Origin: Gongronella butleri
Lineage: Eukaryota; Mucoromycota; Mucoromycetes; Mucorales; Cunninghamellaceae
DNA: 64,000 nt
Assembly (NCBI GenBank): GCA_025201375.1
Contig: JAIWZP010000003.1
Coordinates: 620,001 to 684,000, forward strand
Direction of reading: 5' to 3'
The translations under genes and the position numbers were made by a program. A model generated the notes under the pieces. It searched no databases, was not told the origin of the DNA, and worked only from the letters and a program-made list of their open reading frames with translations. Of this stretch, positions 1-10,351 are shown piece after piece; the stretch's first letter is position 1, and each line of letters begins with the position of its first letter.

Positions 1-1219
1 TTTTCCTTTTACTTTTAATTTCAAGCGGCCAAATGACATGCACGTGAGTAACTTTTTTCAGATATTTATGGGCAGAAAGCACTTTGAAATCATCTTTGCG
101 TCTTTGCACCCTACTGTACCTACATTCCATATATAAGCGCCGCATCATAATGGACAACAATAGATAGAGAGGGTCCAAAATGGCGCACCGCTTTGACAGG
201 CATCATTGGGTTTCATTTGGCGCACGTGTGGCTCTTCCAAGAACAATGTGGATTGTAGTTGCTCATGGTCACCGGATTTGCAATGAGCGCGTCCAAGTTG
301 TTGTTTCGCCTGGAAAAAAAAAGACAGTAAAATACGAATTTGTGCTTTTTCTCCGCAACAAGTTACCGTATTCCAAAGACACGAAGCCTATGGTATTGTA
401 TGTTTTGAGTCTCGCAACACCTAGTTCTGTTCATTAAAATACTGTAACATACATATTGGAGATCGAGTACAGTAAGCAGTTGCCGAGAAATTGTCTTGCT
501 TTTATCATAGCAGCTTTATATGATACAGTAGTTCTAGGTATACAGTATGTGTTTTACAGTATATACAGTATTAGTCGTTTGCCGACGAAAACGCATCCTA
601 CTGTACTACAAAATAAAATTTTATGTTTGAATTACTGTAACAACTCCTCCAAGTGCTCTCGTCAAATGAACCCATGATTGGGCAGCTGCGTCTGCTGGAT
701 GGCGCACAATAATGATGTCGATGATTTTCGAACTAAAACCACGAATTTTCCAAGGGGGGTGCAGTCGATCCCCGGAAAATCGTGAATTTAGATTGCTCGT
801 CAGATCACCACGCCATTTTCACTGTCATGTGAAGGCACCACATTTACCGGCAAAAATGCTATACGTACAGTACTTTAAAAAAACGGACGTGCTGCATTGG
901 TGGGCTCGGGCGTACAGTAGTAAATTAACGTTTGGGGCTTTATCATATTACAGTATTTTCGACACAGGTAGGGACAACTCAACGAAAAAAAGATAGAGCT
1001 TGCCCAACAACAGAAGAGTATCATAATGTCACGGCCCACCAGCTTGTGTCAAGAGGCAAACGCGCGCAAAAAAGGGCGCGCGAGCCCACGAGCTCGGAGC
1101 CACTGACGCGTAGTAGTGGCGCGTTGAAAAAAAAAGAAAAAAGAAAGAAACAAAAAAAATTGACACCACACCACGACCAGATCATCCTGAAAGCCCAGTG
1201 CTCAAGCCGGACGCGTTCG
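1..1219. other. Repeat-rich intergenic DNA, no supported gene
   Basis: AT-rich spacer with only short, unconvincing open frames. It carries twelve TACAGTA/TACTGTA heptamers (for example at 112, 440, 468, 524, 541, 555, 564, 599, 633, 866, 913 and 949) and one TACCGTA at 364. Positions about 665-860 are a degenerate copy of a dispersed repeat also seen near 24.2, 25.8, 37.7 (inverted) and 46.7 kb; the shared core reads ACGAATTTTCCAAGG followed by a CAGTCGA-like block. Confidence 0.6.
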
Positions 1220-1227
1220 ATTTTTTT

Positions 1228-2432
1228 TAGGGATGTTAAATCGAGAATCTCGCTCGAAAAACTCGAGGGTTCGAGACGAGATCGAGACGATCGAGACGAC
1301 TTGAATCTCGCTTGTCTCGATTGACAAGAAAGTAAAATCTCGCTCGTCTCGCTCGAATCACAATCTCGAACAAAAAAATTAGGTTATGTTGTATTTGCTG
1401 CTTGCAGAGCGTGATCTCATTAAGTAAAAATCACAATGGACGCATCCATGTGAAAGAGAATGTGCGATTACCCTAAGTCTGACGCGCTGGCCGTGTCTGG
1501 ACTGGTATTTCACAAGTTGTGAAAAAAGAAAAAAAAATAATAAAGCTACGCGATGCAAATCGCGTCGTGCATTCTCTGTGCCGCATCCCTGGATTCAAAT
1601 CCAGATGGCCGGGCACTTACCTAGTCCGGCTAATTAAGCCCCGCTCACACAATGGCTGCTGTCGCCAGGTCTTTACGTTTTAATCGCGATTTTACCATAC
1701 ATGAAAGGATAGCGCACCCTTTCCCTCATTTGCTCTCTTGTACGCACCCATGCTAAGATGCCTCATTCGCTATGTATGATCAGAGATTGCATTGACCAGG
1801 ATCTGGGCAGATGCAAGCCTGAGAAAAATAAAAAAAAATAATAATAATAAAAATTCTCATTTGCTTGCGATCACACAATGTCCCACTTGGCCATACGCGT
1901 CTTTACGCGCCCTTGTGCATTCATGCCACGGAACCATCATCTCTGCATCGTTTGCATATCCGAGGAACAGCTCAATCGCTGATTGAGCGCGGCTCATATT
2001 CAATTCATGCCTCGGAACGCTTGTATGCTTGACAGCCACTCATTGAAGCATTTCTTTGCATCTTACATCCCAAACCCTAGTTTTTACAAATTGTCTATAT
2101 AATAGAGTCCTCACTTTTTCTTAATAAACGGTATCAGATTCTCAATCAGTTTCCTGTTTTCCCTTTTTTATCTTCTTTTTCTCTCAATATCTCAGGTTAG
2201 GCGTAATGTTTCATCATGTATTTTAGATTACTGTAGTGGTGGTGTGGTGCAATGGGAAAAAGCTTTGTCTTGGCACTCTGGATGTGAAAGGTTCAGCTCT
2301 TGTCTTTGTGTCGACTTTTTTTGGTGGATTTTTTCACTCCACCAGCAGACAAAGTTTTGAAGAAAAATGCTCGAGTTTTGTCATGTGACATTTTCGAATC
2401 TCGCTCGAATCTCGCTCGAATTAACAACCCTA
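1228..2432. mobile_element. hAT-like MITE, copy A, split by a solo LTR
   Basis: The ends are imperfect inverted repeats: TAGGGATGTTAAATCGAG on the left and CTCGAATTAACAACCCTA on the right. An exact 8-bp duplication, ATTTTTTT, lies at 1220-1227 and 2433-2440. A paralogous repeat near 35187 carries the same flanks joined by one ATTTTTTT, so it is an empty site. An 8-bp duplication is characteristic of hAT transposons. The interior is made of CTCGCTCGAATCTCG-type repeats plus about 200 bp of unique sequence and has no transposase, so the element is non-autonomous. It is interrupted at 1387-2194 by a solo LTR. Confidence 0.75.
1387..2194 (+). mobile_element. Solo LTR (808 bp) nested in the MITE
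   Basis: The insertion is absent from the second MITE copy at 3428-3896. It begins TGTTG, ends TCTCA (TG...CA) and is flanked by the 5-bp duplication GGTTA (1382-1386 and 2195-2199). Near its right end are TATATAA (2096-2102) and AATAAA (2123-2128), the usual promoter and polyadenylation elements of an LTR. It has no coding capacity and is not related in sequence to the 231-bp LTRs of the chromovirus at 4260. A tRNA-like arm near 1590-1608 inside it does not fold as a tRNA. Confidence 0.7.
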
Positions 2433-2440
2433 ATTTTTTT

Positions 2441-3185
2441 GGATTCGAAAATGCCAAAAACCTCCTCCTATTTGTACTACAGTATTTTTGCATTCATCTC
2501 TCCATCTGTATGGTCGACCCTGCTCAAAAACAGTCGCATCGAATTCAGCGCAAAATTTGCAACAAAAAAGCTTAAACCCCCAACGCTCTACGATCGCTTT
2601 TGAAAAATTCAGGGGTCACTCAGGGGTCACACATTTCAATCTCAGAAAGTGCCAAATTTGGGAAATTTTAAACTCCGGGTGATCAATGCATCCCAAGCAG
2701 GTAATTCCGACAATTTGCTGTTGGCTGACAAAATGACAGGTCGCACCAAACCAGGAAAAAAATCCAAAGAGTGACGCATGAATGGCGATTGACTGCAAAA
2801 ATTTTCTACTTTGGGCAAAATTTTTTGTAAAAATTTAAGGTTTAACACTTCCAATTTAAGGAGATGGATTGCATGGAATTTTTATTTTTTTTACTTTTTT
2901 TTATTTTTTTATTTTGCACATTTTCTGCACTGACCGGGCTGCAGCCTGGTGAAATGACACCGATGCAAAAAGTTAAAACCCAAGCTACCGCGTTGCAAGT
3001 CATCCCATTACTTGCTTTGCCCCCCTGTTTTTACAGTAGTAAAACTGCAATAAAAATTTGGGATCGGCAAGATCGTTGTCGAGCAAATCGAGATCAAAAA
3101 TTTTGATGAAAAAGTGAAGTTTCTCTGCGAGTTTTAGCCATCATCCATCGATGAAACTGGTCTCATTCGATAGAGATGCAAGCGG
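2441..3185. repeat. Dispersed repeat R2, copy A
   Basis: This is homologous, at roughly 80% by eye, to 35189-35970. The homology continues on the far side of the hAT-like MITE (about 1190-1219), which shows that the MITE inserted into this older repeat. Copies A and B differ by small insertions at TA dinucleotides: TACAGTA at 2478 and 3032 here, against plain TA in copy B. No coding capacity was recognised. The purine and T runs around 2880-2920 are low complexity. Confidence 0.75.
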
Positions 3186-3427
3186 CGCCTTTGTTGACAC
3201 GTTAAAAGCGCTGTATGTTGTCTAATCCGTTGCCGAGAACATCGAGGTTGAAAATTTTTGTAATGTTTGAACGATTTTCACGAGCGTGCAAAGGTCACGC
3301 ATCAGCCAAATTAAACAAACATTCTGGAAATGTCGTCCAAACCCGTCTAATTCGAACAATAATGCAAGTTTCGTTGCGATCGAATAAGAATTTGACCAGC
3401 ATTATTGTTATTAACAATAATGCTTAT

Positions 3428-3896
3428 TAGGGATGTTAAATCGAGAATCTCGCTCGAAAATCTCGAGGGTTCGAGACGAGATCGAGACGATCGAGACGAC
3501 CTGAATCTCGCTCGTCTCGATCGACGAGAAAGTAAAATCTCGCTCGTCTCGCTCGAATCTCGAACAAAAAAAAATTAGGTTAGGTGTAATGTTTCATCAT
3601 GTATTTTAGATTAGTGGTGTGGTGCAATGGGAAAAAGCTTTGTCTTGGCACTCAGGATGTGAAAGGTTCAACTCTTGTCTTTGTGTCGACTTTTTTTGGT
3701 GGATTTTTTCACCCCACCAGACAAAGTTTTGAAGAAAAATGCTCGAGTTTTGTCATGTGACATTCTCGAATCTCGCTCGAATCTCGCTCGATCTCGCCTA
3801 GGAGAATCTCGATCGAGATCGAGATGACCCAAAATATTGACGAGACGAGACGAGACAAGGTGAATCTCGTCTCGCTCGCTCGAATTAACAACCCTA
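3428..3896. mobile_element. hAT-like MITE, copy B (469 bp)
   Basis: Same terminal inverted repeats as copy A (TAGGGATGTT... and ...AACAACCCTA) and the same interior order, but without the solo LTR. The flanking octamers, atgcttat and attgttat, match at 6 of 8 positions and may be a decayed target duplication. At 3612 this copy has a plain TA where copy A has TACTGTA (2229-2235). Confidence 0.7.
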
Positions 3897-4259
3897 ATTG
3901 TTATAATAAATGTGGGAATATCGATATTTTGGATTCATCTACATAACGACTCAGCTGACCTCTGGATTTCAACGCCATGTCGAAAAAAAACGCGGCAAAA
4001 TGGCATAATGAAAAAAAATTGGAGGCGATCAACCATGGTTTGAAATCTTTAAATTTGCGATTTGTGAAAATCTTCGAAATGTTGCCAATTTTTTTACAGT
4101 AATGATTAAAAAATAAACGTGCTAAAATTGTCCAATAATAATACTGTACAGTACAGTATGTTACTGCTTTGACAATGATCCAACTCTCATTTTCGGCGTT
4201 CAGCCTTCAGCGCATCGGCTTTGTCAGATTAGGACAAAATGTTCATTGTGCGCATCTCA

Positions 4260-4490
4260 TGTGAATGAGAAAGGACAAATGATAGGACTAAAGGTAGCTT
4301 TTTATGTCAAAAGTGAGAGAGAGAGAAAAGAAAGGGAAAATAGAGGGGAAAGAGACGTTTAAATAGGCTATGGAAATAGGCTATGAGGCGAATTAGATGT
4401 CAGGCATCACACGTCAGAGCGTGTGTGCAACTGAGCTTAAATGCAGGTCTGATCTGCTGCGCATCATCCAGATCAATGCCAAATTTGACA
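4260..4490 (-). repeat. 3' LTR of the chromovirus
   Basis: 231 bp, TGTG...GACA on the plus strand (TG...CA in both orientations). Identical by eye to 10704-10934. On the element's strand this copy lies downstream of the chromodomain frame and is therefore the 3' LTR. Confidence 0.93.
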
Positions 4491-5023
4491 TTGCCCCCCA
4501 CCAAGTTGGACACACGGTCTGACTTTTGAGGCAGGGAAAAGAATAAAATGAATGTGCAAGAGGTGCACACAATTGAGCGTCAAAATGACACAAGTATAGT
4601 AGCTCTGCAAAGCAAGGCAAGCCAAAAAAGCACGCAAAAGCGGCAGTGGGCTGCTTTTTTTTTTTTTTTAAATTTAATTGGCGCACGGGGGGGAAATTGG
4701 GTGCCAAGCCGCATGGGTGATCAATCCGGCGGTCCGACAGCAATTTCAACTCCGGCGGGGAGATGCGGTAAACAGAGTCGAGACGGGCAATCGCGCAATT
4801 TGGGCGTCTCTTGCTTTCTTTTTCTCGTTTTTATGTCCTTTTTCTTGACCTTATTGTCCATTCATACTTTTATACACATATAGACACTAGTAGTACCCTG
4901 TGTGGTCTGAGCAAGGTGCGAGACCACGTGCATCACAACAAAAAGCACAGCTAAATTCCGATAGCAGGGTAAAACGGTGTTTTTTTTTTTTTTAGGGGTT
5001 CAACAACGAGCCGAGCTCAATCT

Positions 5024-5671
5024 TTATTGCTTGCTACTGGGTTGGCCACGCCAATAGTTGTTAATAAGCGTCATTCCATCAAAGTTTTGCGGAGGAATCC
5101 AAAGATTGTGCTTTTTCGAGTAGCCACGCCATTTGACGAGATACTCGTACTTGCCCTTTTTGATTTCACGATGCGCCAGGATCTTCTCGACATGGTACGA
5201 GTTTCCTTTGGAGGGCGCATCTTCCTCAATATCACTGCTGTCATCAAATAAAGGATCATGCGATACAGGTTTGAGCTGATGCGGCGCAAAACGCTCAGGC
5301 AATCGCTCATTTATATGGTAATTTTCGAGGCGATATGATCCACCTTTTGTGCGCTCAACGACTCGGAAGGGGCCGTGATACTTGGGCTCAAGTTTGCGCG
5401 TCATGAGTGGGTCTGCAATGGCTACAAGGGAGCCAACTTGATATTCAACTAGCTTGTGCTTCTTGTTGAAGCGAGCCTGGGCGGCTTCACGCAGCTTGCG
5501 CTGGCGGCTAGCAATGGCAGGACGGATCACCTCTTGGATTTCCTTGTAATGGCGCTCAATGTCATCCGGATTGTACGAATACGTGGGGACATGCTTTTCA
5601 ATGGTGTCAGCGGGATCAACATTGCTTGTAATCAATGAGACCATTTGCGCGACGTGCATAAAAAAGATCAA
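5024..5671 (-). CDS. Integrase C-terminus with chromodomain (frame 3 of the element)
   Basis: This frame continues the integrase after a frame shift. It carries the basic linker, the GPY/F-type module (KYHGPFRVVE, about 5350-5380) and a C-terminal chromodomain (YHVEKILAHR...EYLVKWRGY...LWIPPQNF, about 5045-5200). In chromoviruses this domain guides integration to marked heterochromatin. The first ATG (5671) lies inside the overlap with the upstream frame, so the segment is probably expressed as part of the polyprotein and not from its own start. The shift from the upstream frame is +1 and falls within about 5620-5665. Confidence 0.85.
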   Translation of the reverse strand: MIFFMHVAQMVSLITSNVDPADTIEKHVPTYSYNPDDIERHYKEIQEVIRPAIASRQRKLREAAQARFNKKHKLVEYQVGSLVAIADPLMTRKLEPKYHGPFRVVERTKGGSYRLENYHINERLPERFAPHQLKPVSHDPLFDDSSDIEEDAPSKGNSYHVEKILAHREIKKGKYEYLVKWRGYSKKHNLWIPPQNFDGMTLINNYWRGQPSSKQ

Positions 5672-8600
5672 AGGGAGCGCTGCCAGTAAGCGAGTGTGGC
5701 TGCAAATTGTAATAGTAGCTCACAGTGTCGACATATTCATCCCAGTCCTTAAGACGGGAATCGACCAATTTCGCCAGCATTCGAGTGGTAGTCTGGACAA
5801 CGCGTTCTGCCGCACCATTGCTTCTAGGCGAGTAGGGCGTAATGAGACGCGAGTCAATTGATCCACATTGATGAATGAGCTTTACTAGCTTATTTACGAA
5901 TTCAGTGCCGTTGTCACTGGTGATTCGTTGAGGAAAACCAATGCGCATGAATATTTTCAGCAGTGTGCGAGCAACTGACATAGCTGTTTTGTCAGGGAGA
6001 GGCTCAAGCACGACAAATTTTGAAAAAATATCAATCACTACTAGCATAAAGTGGTTGCCAGAGTGCGAGGAATTGAAAGGGCCTGCCAAGTCAATTGCGA
6101 GATGGCTGAGCGGCTCTGTTGCTTCAATGCTTTTCAATGGATGGTAGCCTTGGCGAACCACAGAGAATTGCAAGCATTGAGGGCAACCTTGAACATGAAA
6201 GACAGCGTCGTCTCGCATACCAGGCCAGTCATATCCGAGGAGTTTCAAGGATTTGACCATGGCATCTGCACCAAAATGGCCTTTTAGGTGCTGGTCGCGG
6301 ATCAATTGCTTTTTTAACGACGCGTCGACTGGGTCATGCCTCGTCTCAGTGTCTAAAACACGTATTTGTGATGCATAAATGTCAGAGCACGAGGATTGTT
6401 CATGATACCAGTCTCCAAAATAGGCATCAATTGTGTCCAGATTCACGGGAATCATGTCAGGGCACGAAAAATCATCATGTGCAGCAAGCTGCATTTGATT
6501 GGCTGCCATTTCGGGGAAATGGGCAATCGATGATGACTGCACTATTTTGTTTTGTTCACTTTTTTCTTTTACTTTTTGTCTTTTGTCGTCGCCATGGCAA
6601 GTAACATGCTGGTCAACTGTATTGAGCTGGCGTTTATTCGCCCCCTCCAGCTCTATTTGGTCTTCAAATAGGCGAGAAAGGCTGTCAGCGATAATATTCA
6701 GCTTGCCTGGCAAGTGCACGACACGAAAATTGTAATCGAGGAGAATATCCAGCCAATTGGCCATGATAGCATTGACCTCAGCTTGGCTGTGCATGTATTG
6801 GAGCGCGCGATGATCCGAAAACACGGTGAATGTGGCGCTTTGACCCCAGAGATACACGCGGAACTTGCGCAGTGCAAAAACAACGCTCAATGTCTCCCTT
6901 TTCGTGGTACTATAGTTGCGCTCGGATTTCGACAACGAGCGAGCGACAAAAGATATGTATAAATGACGACTTTCATCCTTGGGATCGAGCTGATACAGAC
7001 AGGCACCAATGCCAGTCTTTGAGGCGTCGCAAGCGACGAAAAATGGACGCGAAAAATCAGGATGTGAGAGCAGAGGCGCTGACACAAGGAGAAATTTCAA
7101 CTTTTCAAAGGCACGCGTGTGCTCGACGGTCCACAGATGCTCGATTCTGCCCTTGGAACGCAATTGGTCCAGAGGATGCATGATGGTCGCAATATCCGGC
7201 ACGTAGTCACGGAAAAAATTGACGAAACCGCAAAAACGCATGATATCCTTGCCCGTACGCAATTTTGGCCACTGCGAGAGATTCACGAGCTTGGCCGGAT
7301 CAATGCGCGTGCCGTGGCCTGAGACAACGAAGCCGAGGAGGCGCACAGATGCATGGGCAATGAAGCATTTTGCAGGATTCAATCTGAGATTGGCAGAGGT
7401 TAGCAATTGGATCACTTGACAAACATGTTGCGTGTGCTCCTCCAACGAGTTTGAGAAAATAATCAAATCATCGATGAAATTGAGGACAAAAGGAAGTCCA
7501 TGGAGAAGGTTGCTTAGGGCTCTCTGGTAACGGTTAGATATGGGCTTAACGCCGTAGGGACAAGAGATAAAGGAATACTGGTGCATGCCAAAGGTGAAGC
7601 TTGTCTTGATCTGATCCTCATCGGCGATCTTAAAGGCTGAAAAAGCCTCGGCCAAATCAAGGGTAGAAAAAATTGACGCAGATGCAAGGCGCAAAAAGAT
7701 GGATTTCGTCGTGGGAATTTCGAAAAAATCATCAGGGATGAGCGCGTTGACACCGCGGATGTCAAGACAGGTTCTATGCCCAATCGTTTGACCAAACATG
7801 TTTTTCTTGGGGACCACGAGCAGCGGTGAATTCCACACGTTGCCGGGGTGGTTCAAACGACGGATGGCGCCTGTGTCAAGCCATTTTTGCACTTGTTTTT
7901 CCACAATAGGAATCAAGGCGGCTGGGATTGGATATTGGCGTCTGTATGCATATTTGCCCTCTGGAGTGGGCAAGGGCACGACTGCTCCTTTGACATTGCA
8001 AAATGAGCCTGGTGGGATTGCCTGATTGGCATCCACGATTGGCTGAATACGCGCCATCATAGCAGCGCGTTCTTTTTCTGTGCCAACAGGGGATTCACCC
8101 GCTGTGGGCAATTGATCATCGCCTGCCTCCGGATTAGGCGTGTTTGTTTTTTTATTTTTGTGAAACGGCAAGAGGCCATACAAACCCAAACCGAGCTTGT
8201 GCCAAATGTCGGTGCCAATGGACACTTTGATGCCATTGGGCATTTTTAAAAGCTCTAAAGAGTGCTTAATTGTGAAATCACCATGGGTGATCTTCAATGG
8301 CTCAGTAGACCCAAGACGAGGGCGTGTCACGCCTTCAATGGCAGTGTTGATGAGTCCCGGAGCGGGAGGAAAGAGCTTTATTTGTAAAAAATCAGCGTAT
8401 TCAGGAGAGATCATGGAGCGATTTGCACCACAGTCCACAAAAGCGAAAATATCGTCATCCTGAATGGTCACCGCAGTGAAAAAAGAATCACCGAGTGAGA
8501 AATTACGCGTGCCATCATTGATCTTCGCTTCCATCATGTGGATTAAAAGACGAGAAACAATTTTTTCATTGTTTTCTGGGGACTTACCGGAGGTGGTGTC

Positions 8601-9767
8601 CATGTGGGCATCAATGTAGGCCTGCGTGGGCAAAGGCGAGCTAATGGCAGGGTTCACTTGGGCCACCGCATTGGACATGCGATTGTCCACCGCGCGATTG
8701 TTGTGAGTTTCCGGGCGACGTGGGCAACTACGGAAATGACGACGACGATCATACCCGGCAGCCATGGGAAAAGGTTGCATACACCAATCGCAAAATTGGG
8801 GTCCCTTGGATGTGCCTTGGTCGGACACTTGGGCCTGGCTCACATTGATGTGGCCACCATTGCCATTGTTGTAATTGGTGCGCTGGCCGCCATTATACGG
8901 GCCTCGCTGCTGTTGCTGCTGATTGCCACGATGGTTGTTGTTATTGTTGCGCTGCTGCTGAGCATTGCCATTGTAGCCCTGATTATTGGGTTGTTGATGG
9001 GCGTTGGCATTGGCCGAATGCTGGCCATTTCGCTGTTGATTGCGATTGCCACGCTTGTGACGGTCGCTCTTGCGTCCCTGGCCCGATGATTGCTGCGACA
9101 CCTGCTGCTGCTGTTGCTGGACACCGTTGCCTGATGCCGAGGCAGCACCTTTGGTCGGTGGAGGGCCATCATGCAAAAAGAACAGTTGGTAGTGTGCACT
9201 TTTTTGCAGATCCCGGGCGAAAGTGACCAACTGAGAGAGCGGTGGATCAGCCGTTCGTGCAAACTCGCCGATGAACATGCTGTGCGTGGCGCGGTTGGCG
9301 ATCAGTGTGGTGATTGCCTGATGGCCAGCCTGATTCGCGCTCTCGGTGCCAGCTTTGCGGGCGAGCTCATAATAACGTTCCATGTAATCAACAATGGATC
9401 GCCCTTTTTTGAGTCGCATGGCTTGCAAAAGCTGCGAGTAATGAAGTGCACGGCTTGCACCGTCAAAAAGCTTGATGAGCAGCGGCTCCACATTGGCACG
9501 CCACTTCCACGCTGAGGTGTCCACGCCCTGAATGGCAACACGCCATTGCGAGAGTTGAGCGCGCGTTAAAGCAGCCTCAATGACTTGGTCCCAGGCGTCA
9601 TCCAGTGCAATACCTGCGCGGGCCATGACTGGTGTCAATGCCTGTAGGTACGCTTCGACATCCTCATAGAAATTGGTGATGGGGCGTCCTTTGCGATCAA
9701 GCTTAGCGTCTTTGTCTGACGAATCGTCGACAGAATCGCGGTGGTAGTCAAATCTCAGAAGGGGCAA
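5616..9767 (-). CDS. Gag-Pol polyprotein, main frame
   Basis: About 1380 codons. In order: a retrotransposon gag/capsid-like region (about 9200-9680), a Gln/Asn-rich stretch, a C2HC zinc motif (about 8730-8800), an aspartic protease with DCGA in place of D-S/T-G (about 8410-8450), reverse transcriptase with FIDD at the catalytic site (about 7460), RNase H (SDHRALQYM, about 6800), then integrase with an HHCC zinc domain (about 6170-6310) and a DDE core (AIDLAGPF, TSDNGTEF, SNGAAERV). The listed start at 9767 is a TTG codon. The frame is open upstream to about 9800, so it is more likely entered from the gag N-terminal frame by frameshifting than by independent initiation. Confidence 0.93.
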   Translation of the reverse strand: MPLLRFDYHRDSVDDSSDKDAKLDRKGRPITNFYEDVEAYLQALTPVMARAGIALDDAWDQVIEAALTRAQLSQWRVAIQGVDTSAWKWRANVEPLLIKLFDGASRALHYSQLLQAMRLKKGRSIVDYMERYYELARKAGTESANQAGHQAITTLIANRATHSMFIGEFARTADPPLSQLVTFARDLQKSAHYQLFFLHDGPPPTKGAASASGNGVQQQQQQVSQQSSGQGRKSDRHKRGNRNQQRNGQHSANANAHQQPNNQGYNGNAQQQRNNNNNHRGNQQQQQRGPYNGGQRTNYNNGNGGHINVSQAQVSDQGTSKGPQFCDWCMQPFPMAAGYDRRRHFRSCPRRPETHNNRAVDNRMSNAVAQVNPAISSPLPTQAYIDAHMDTTSGKSPENNEKIVSRLLIHMMEAKINDGTRNFSLGDSFFTAVTIQDDDIFAFVDCGANRSMISPEYADFLQIKLFPPAPGLINTAIEGVTRPRLGSTEPLKITHGDFTIKHSLELLKMPNGIKVSIGTDIWHKLGLGLYGLLPFHKNKKTNTPNPEAGDDQLPTAGESPVGTEKERAAMMARIQPIVDANQAIPPGSFCNVKGAVVPLPTPEGKYAYRRQYPIPAALIPIVEKQVQKWLDTGAIRRLNHPGNVWNSPLLVVPKKNMFGQTIGHRTCLDIRGVNALIPDDFFEIPTTKSIFLRLASASIFSTLDLAEAFSAFKIADEDQIKTSFTFGMHQYSFISCPYGVKPISNRYQRALSNLLHGLPFVLNFIDDLIIFSNSLEEHTQHVCQVIQLLTSANLRLNPAKCFIAHASVRLLGFVVSGHGTRIDPAKLVNLSQWPKLRTGKDIMRFCGFVNFFRDYVPDIATIMHPLDQLRSKGRIEHLWTVEHTRAFEKLKFLLVSAPLLSHPDFSRPFFVACDASKTGIGACLYQLDPKDESRHLYISFVARSLSKSERNYSTTKRETLSVVFALRKFRVYLWGQSATFTVFSDHRALQYMHSQAEVNAIMANWLDILLDYNFRVVHLPGKLNIIADSLSRLFEDQIELEGANKRQLNTVDQHVTCHGDDKRQKVKEKSEQNKIVQSSSIAHFPEMAANQMQLAAHDDFSCPDMIPVNLDTIDAYFGDWYHEQSSCSDIYASQIRVLDTETRHDPVDASLKKQLIRDQHLKGHFGADAMVKSLKLLGYDWPGMRDDAVFHVQGCPQCLQFSVVRQGYHPLKSIEATEPLSHLAIDLAGPFNSSHSGNHFMLVVIDIFSKFVVLEPLPDKTAMSVARTLLKIFMRIGFPQRITSDNGTEFVNKLVKLIHQCGSIDSRLITPYSPRSNGAAERVVQTTTRMLAKLVDSRLKDWDEYVDTVSYYYNLQPHSLTGSAPFDLFYARRANGLIDYKQC

Positions 9768-10351
9768 ATCGTCAGGAAGTGCTTTTTTCTTCTTTTTTTC
9801 ATTTGACTTTTATTTGACTCGTCGCCGCCCAAGGTCTCAAGAACTTCATCCTGGAACTTAATTTCAGCACGCCATTTAGCTATGGCGCGCTCACAGCGAG
9901 CAACTTCCTCTTGGTCGCCATTGCGGACAGCCGAGGTGCGTTGCGTGGCGGCATACGTAAAACACGCCAAAGCGCGTTCACGTTGGCTTTTTGCCGCGCG
10001 ACGAGTGTCCTCAATGGACGAGGGTGGCAGCACCACATCGCCATCCATGGGAAAATCCCATGTTGAGGAAGAAATTGGGCCTGCTGCTGCCGAGTTACCT
10101 TCAATCCCTTGATGGGAGGCCTCGGTCATTACAGTGTCCTCAATGGCGCCCACAAGGGGTGCCAAGGAAGACGACGGCAAAGGAAGAGGTACCACTCGAT
10201 CGCTAAGCGAGAGGGTAGAAAGGCTATCCATGGAATTGGATGCTAAAGCAGATGGGCTACTGCCCAAATCCGCTGATGATGTTGCAGATGGAGTGTCCAC
10301 AACAGACGTGGGTGCCGATGACACGACCGATTGCGAGAGGGAGGACGACAT
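9755..10351 (-). CDS. N-terminal Gag frame
   Basis: A 198-codon frame starting with ATG at 10351, rich in Ser, Pro and Ala, with a C-terminal helical, charged segment. It ends 12 bases into the main Gag-Pol frame. It has no recognisable capsid domain, which lies in the next frame, so it is best read as the N-terminus of Gag separated by a -1 shift. The overlap contains the A-rich heptamer A_AAA_AAG in the correct phase (9788-9782). Confidence 0.75.
   Translation of the reverse strand: MSSSLSQSVVSSAPTSVVDTPSATSSADLGSSPSALASNSMDSLSTLSLSDRVVPLPLPSSSLAPLVGAIEDTVMTEASHQGIEGNSAAAGPISSSTWDFPMDGDVVLPPSSIEDTRRAAKSQRERALACFTYAATQRTSAVRNGDQEEVARCERAIAKWRAEIKFQDEVLETLGGDESNKSQMKKRRKKHFLTICPF
9782..9788 (-). 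other. Candidate -1 frameshift heptamer A_AAA_AAG
   Basis: In the frame of the N-terminal Gag ORF the codons read AGA AAA AAG CAC. Slippage by -1 over A_AAA_AAG leads directly into the main Gag-Pol frame (AAA AAA GCA CTT). The phase and position are exact. A homopolymer indel or assembly error would give the same picture. Confidence 0.5.

Noticed and set aside
1575..1640. Possible tRNA (CTGGATTCAAATCCAG arm resembling a T-arm)
   Set aside because: The loop and stem lengths do not fit a T-arm, and no matching acceptor, D or anticodon arms could be folded. It lies inside the solo LTR.
3228..3900. CRISPR-like or satellite array suggested by CTCGCTCGAATCTCG repeats
   Set aside because: The repeats are irregular, without unique spacers, and are explained as the interior of the hAT-like MITE.
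8604..9089. 161-codon plus-strand frame with many Ala/Ile/Val residues
   Set aside because: It is the complement of the Gln/Asn-rich part of Gag and has no independent support.
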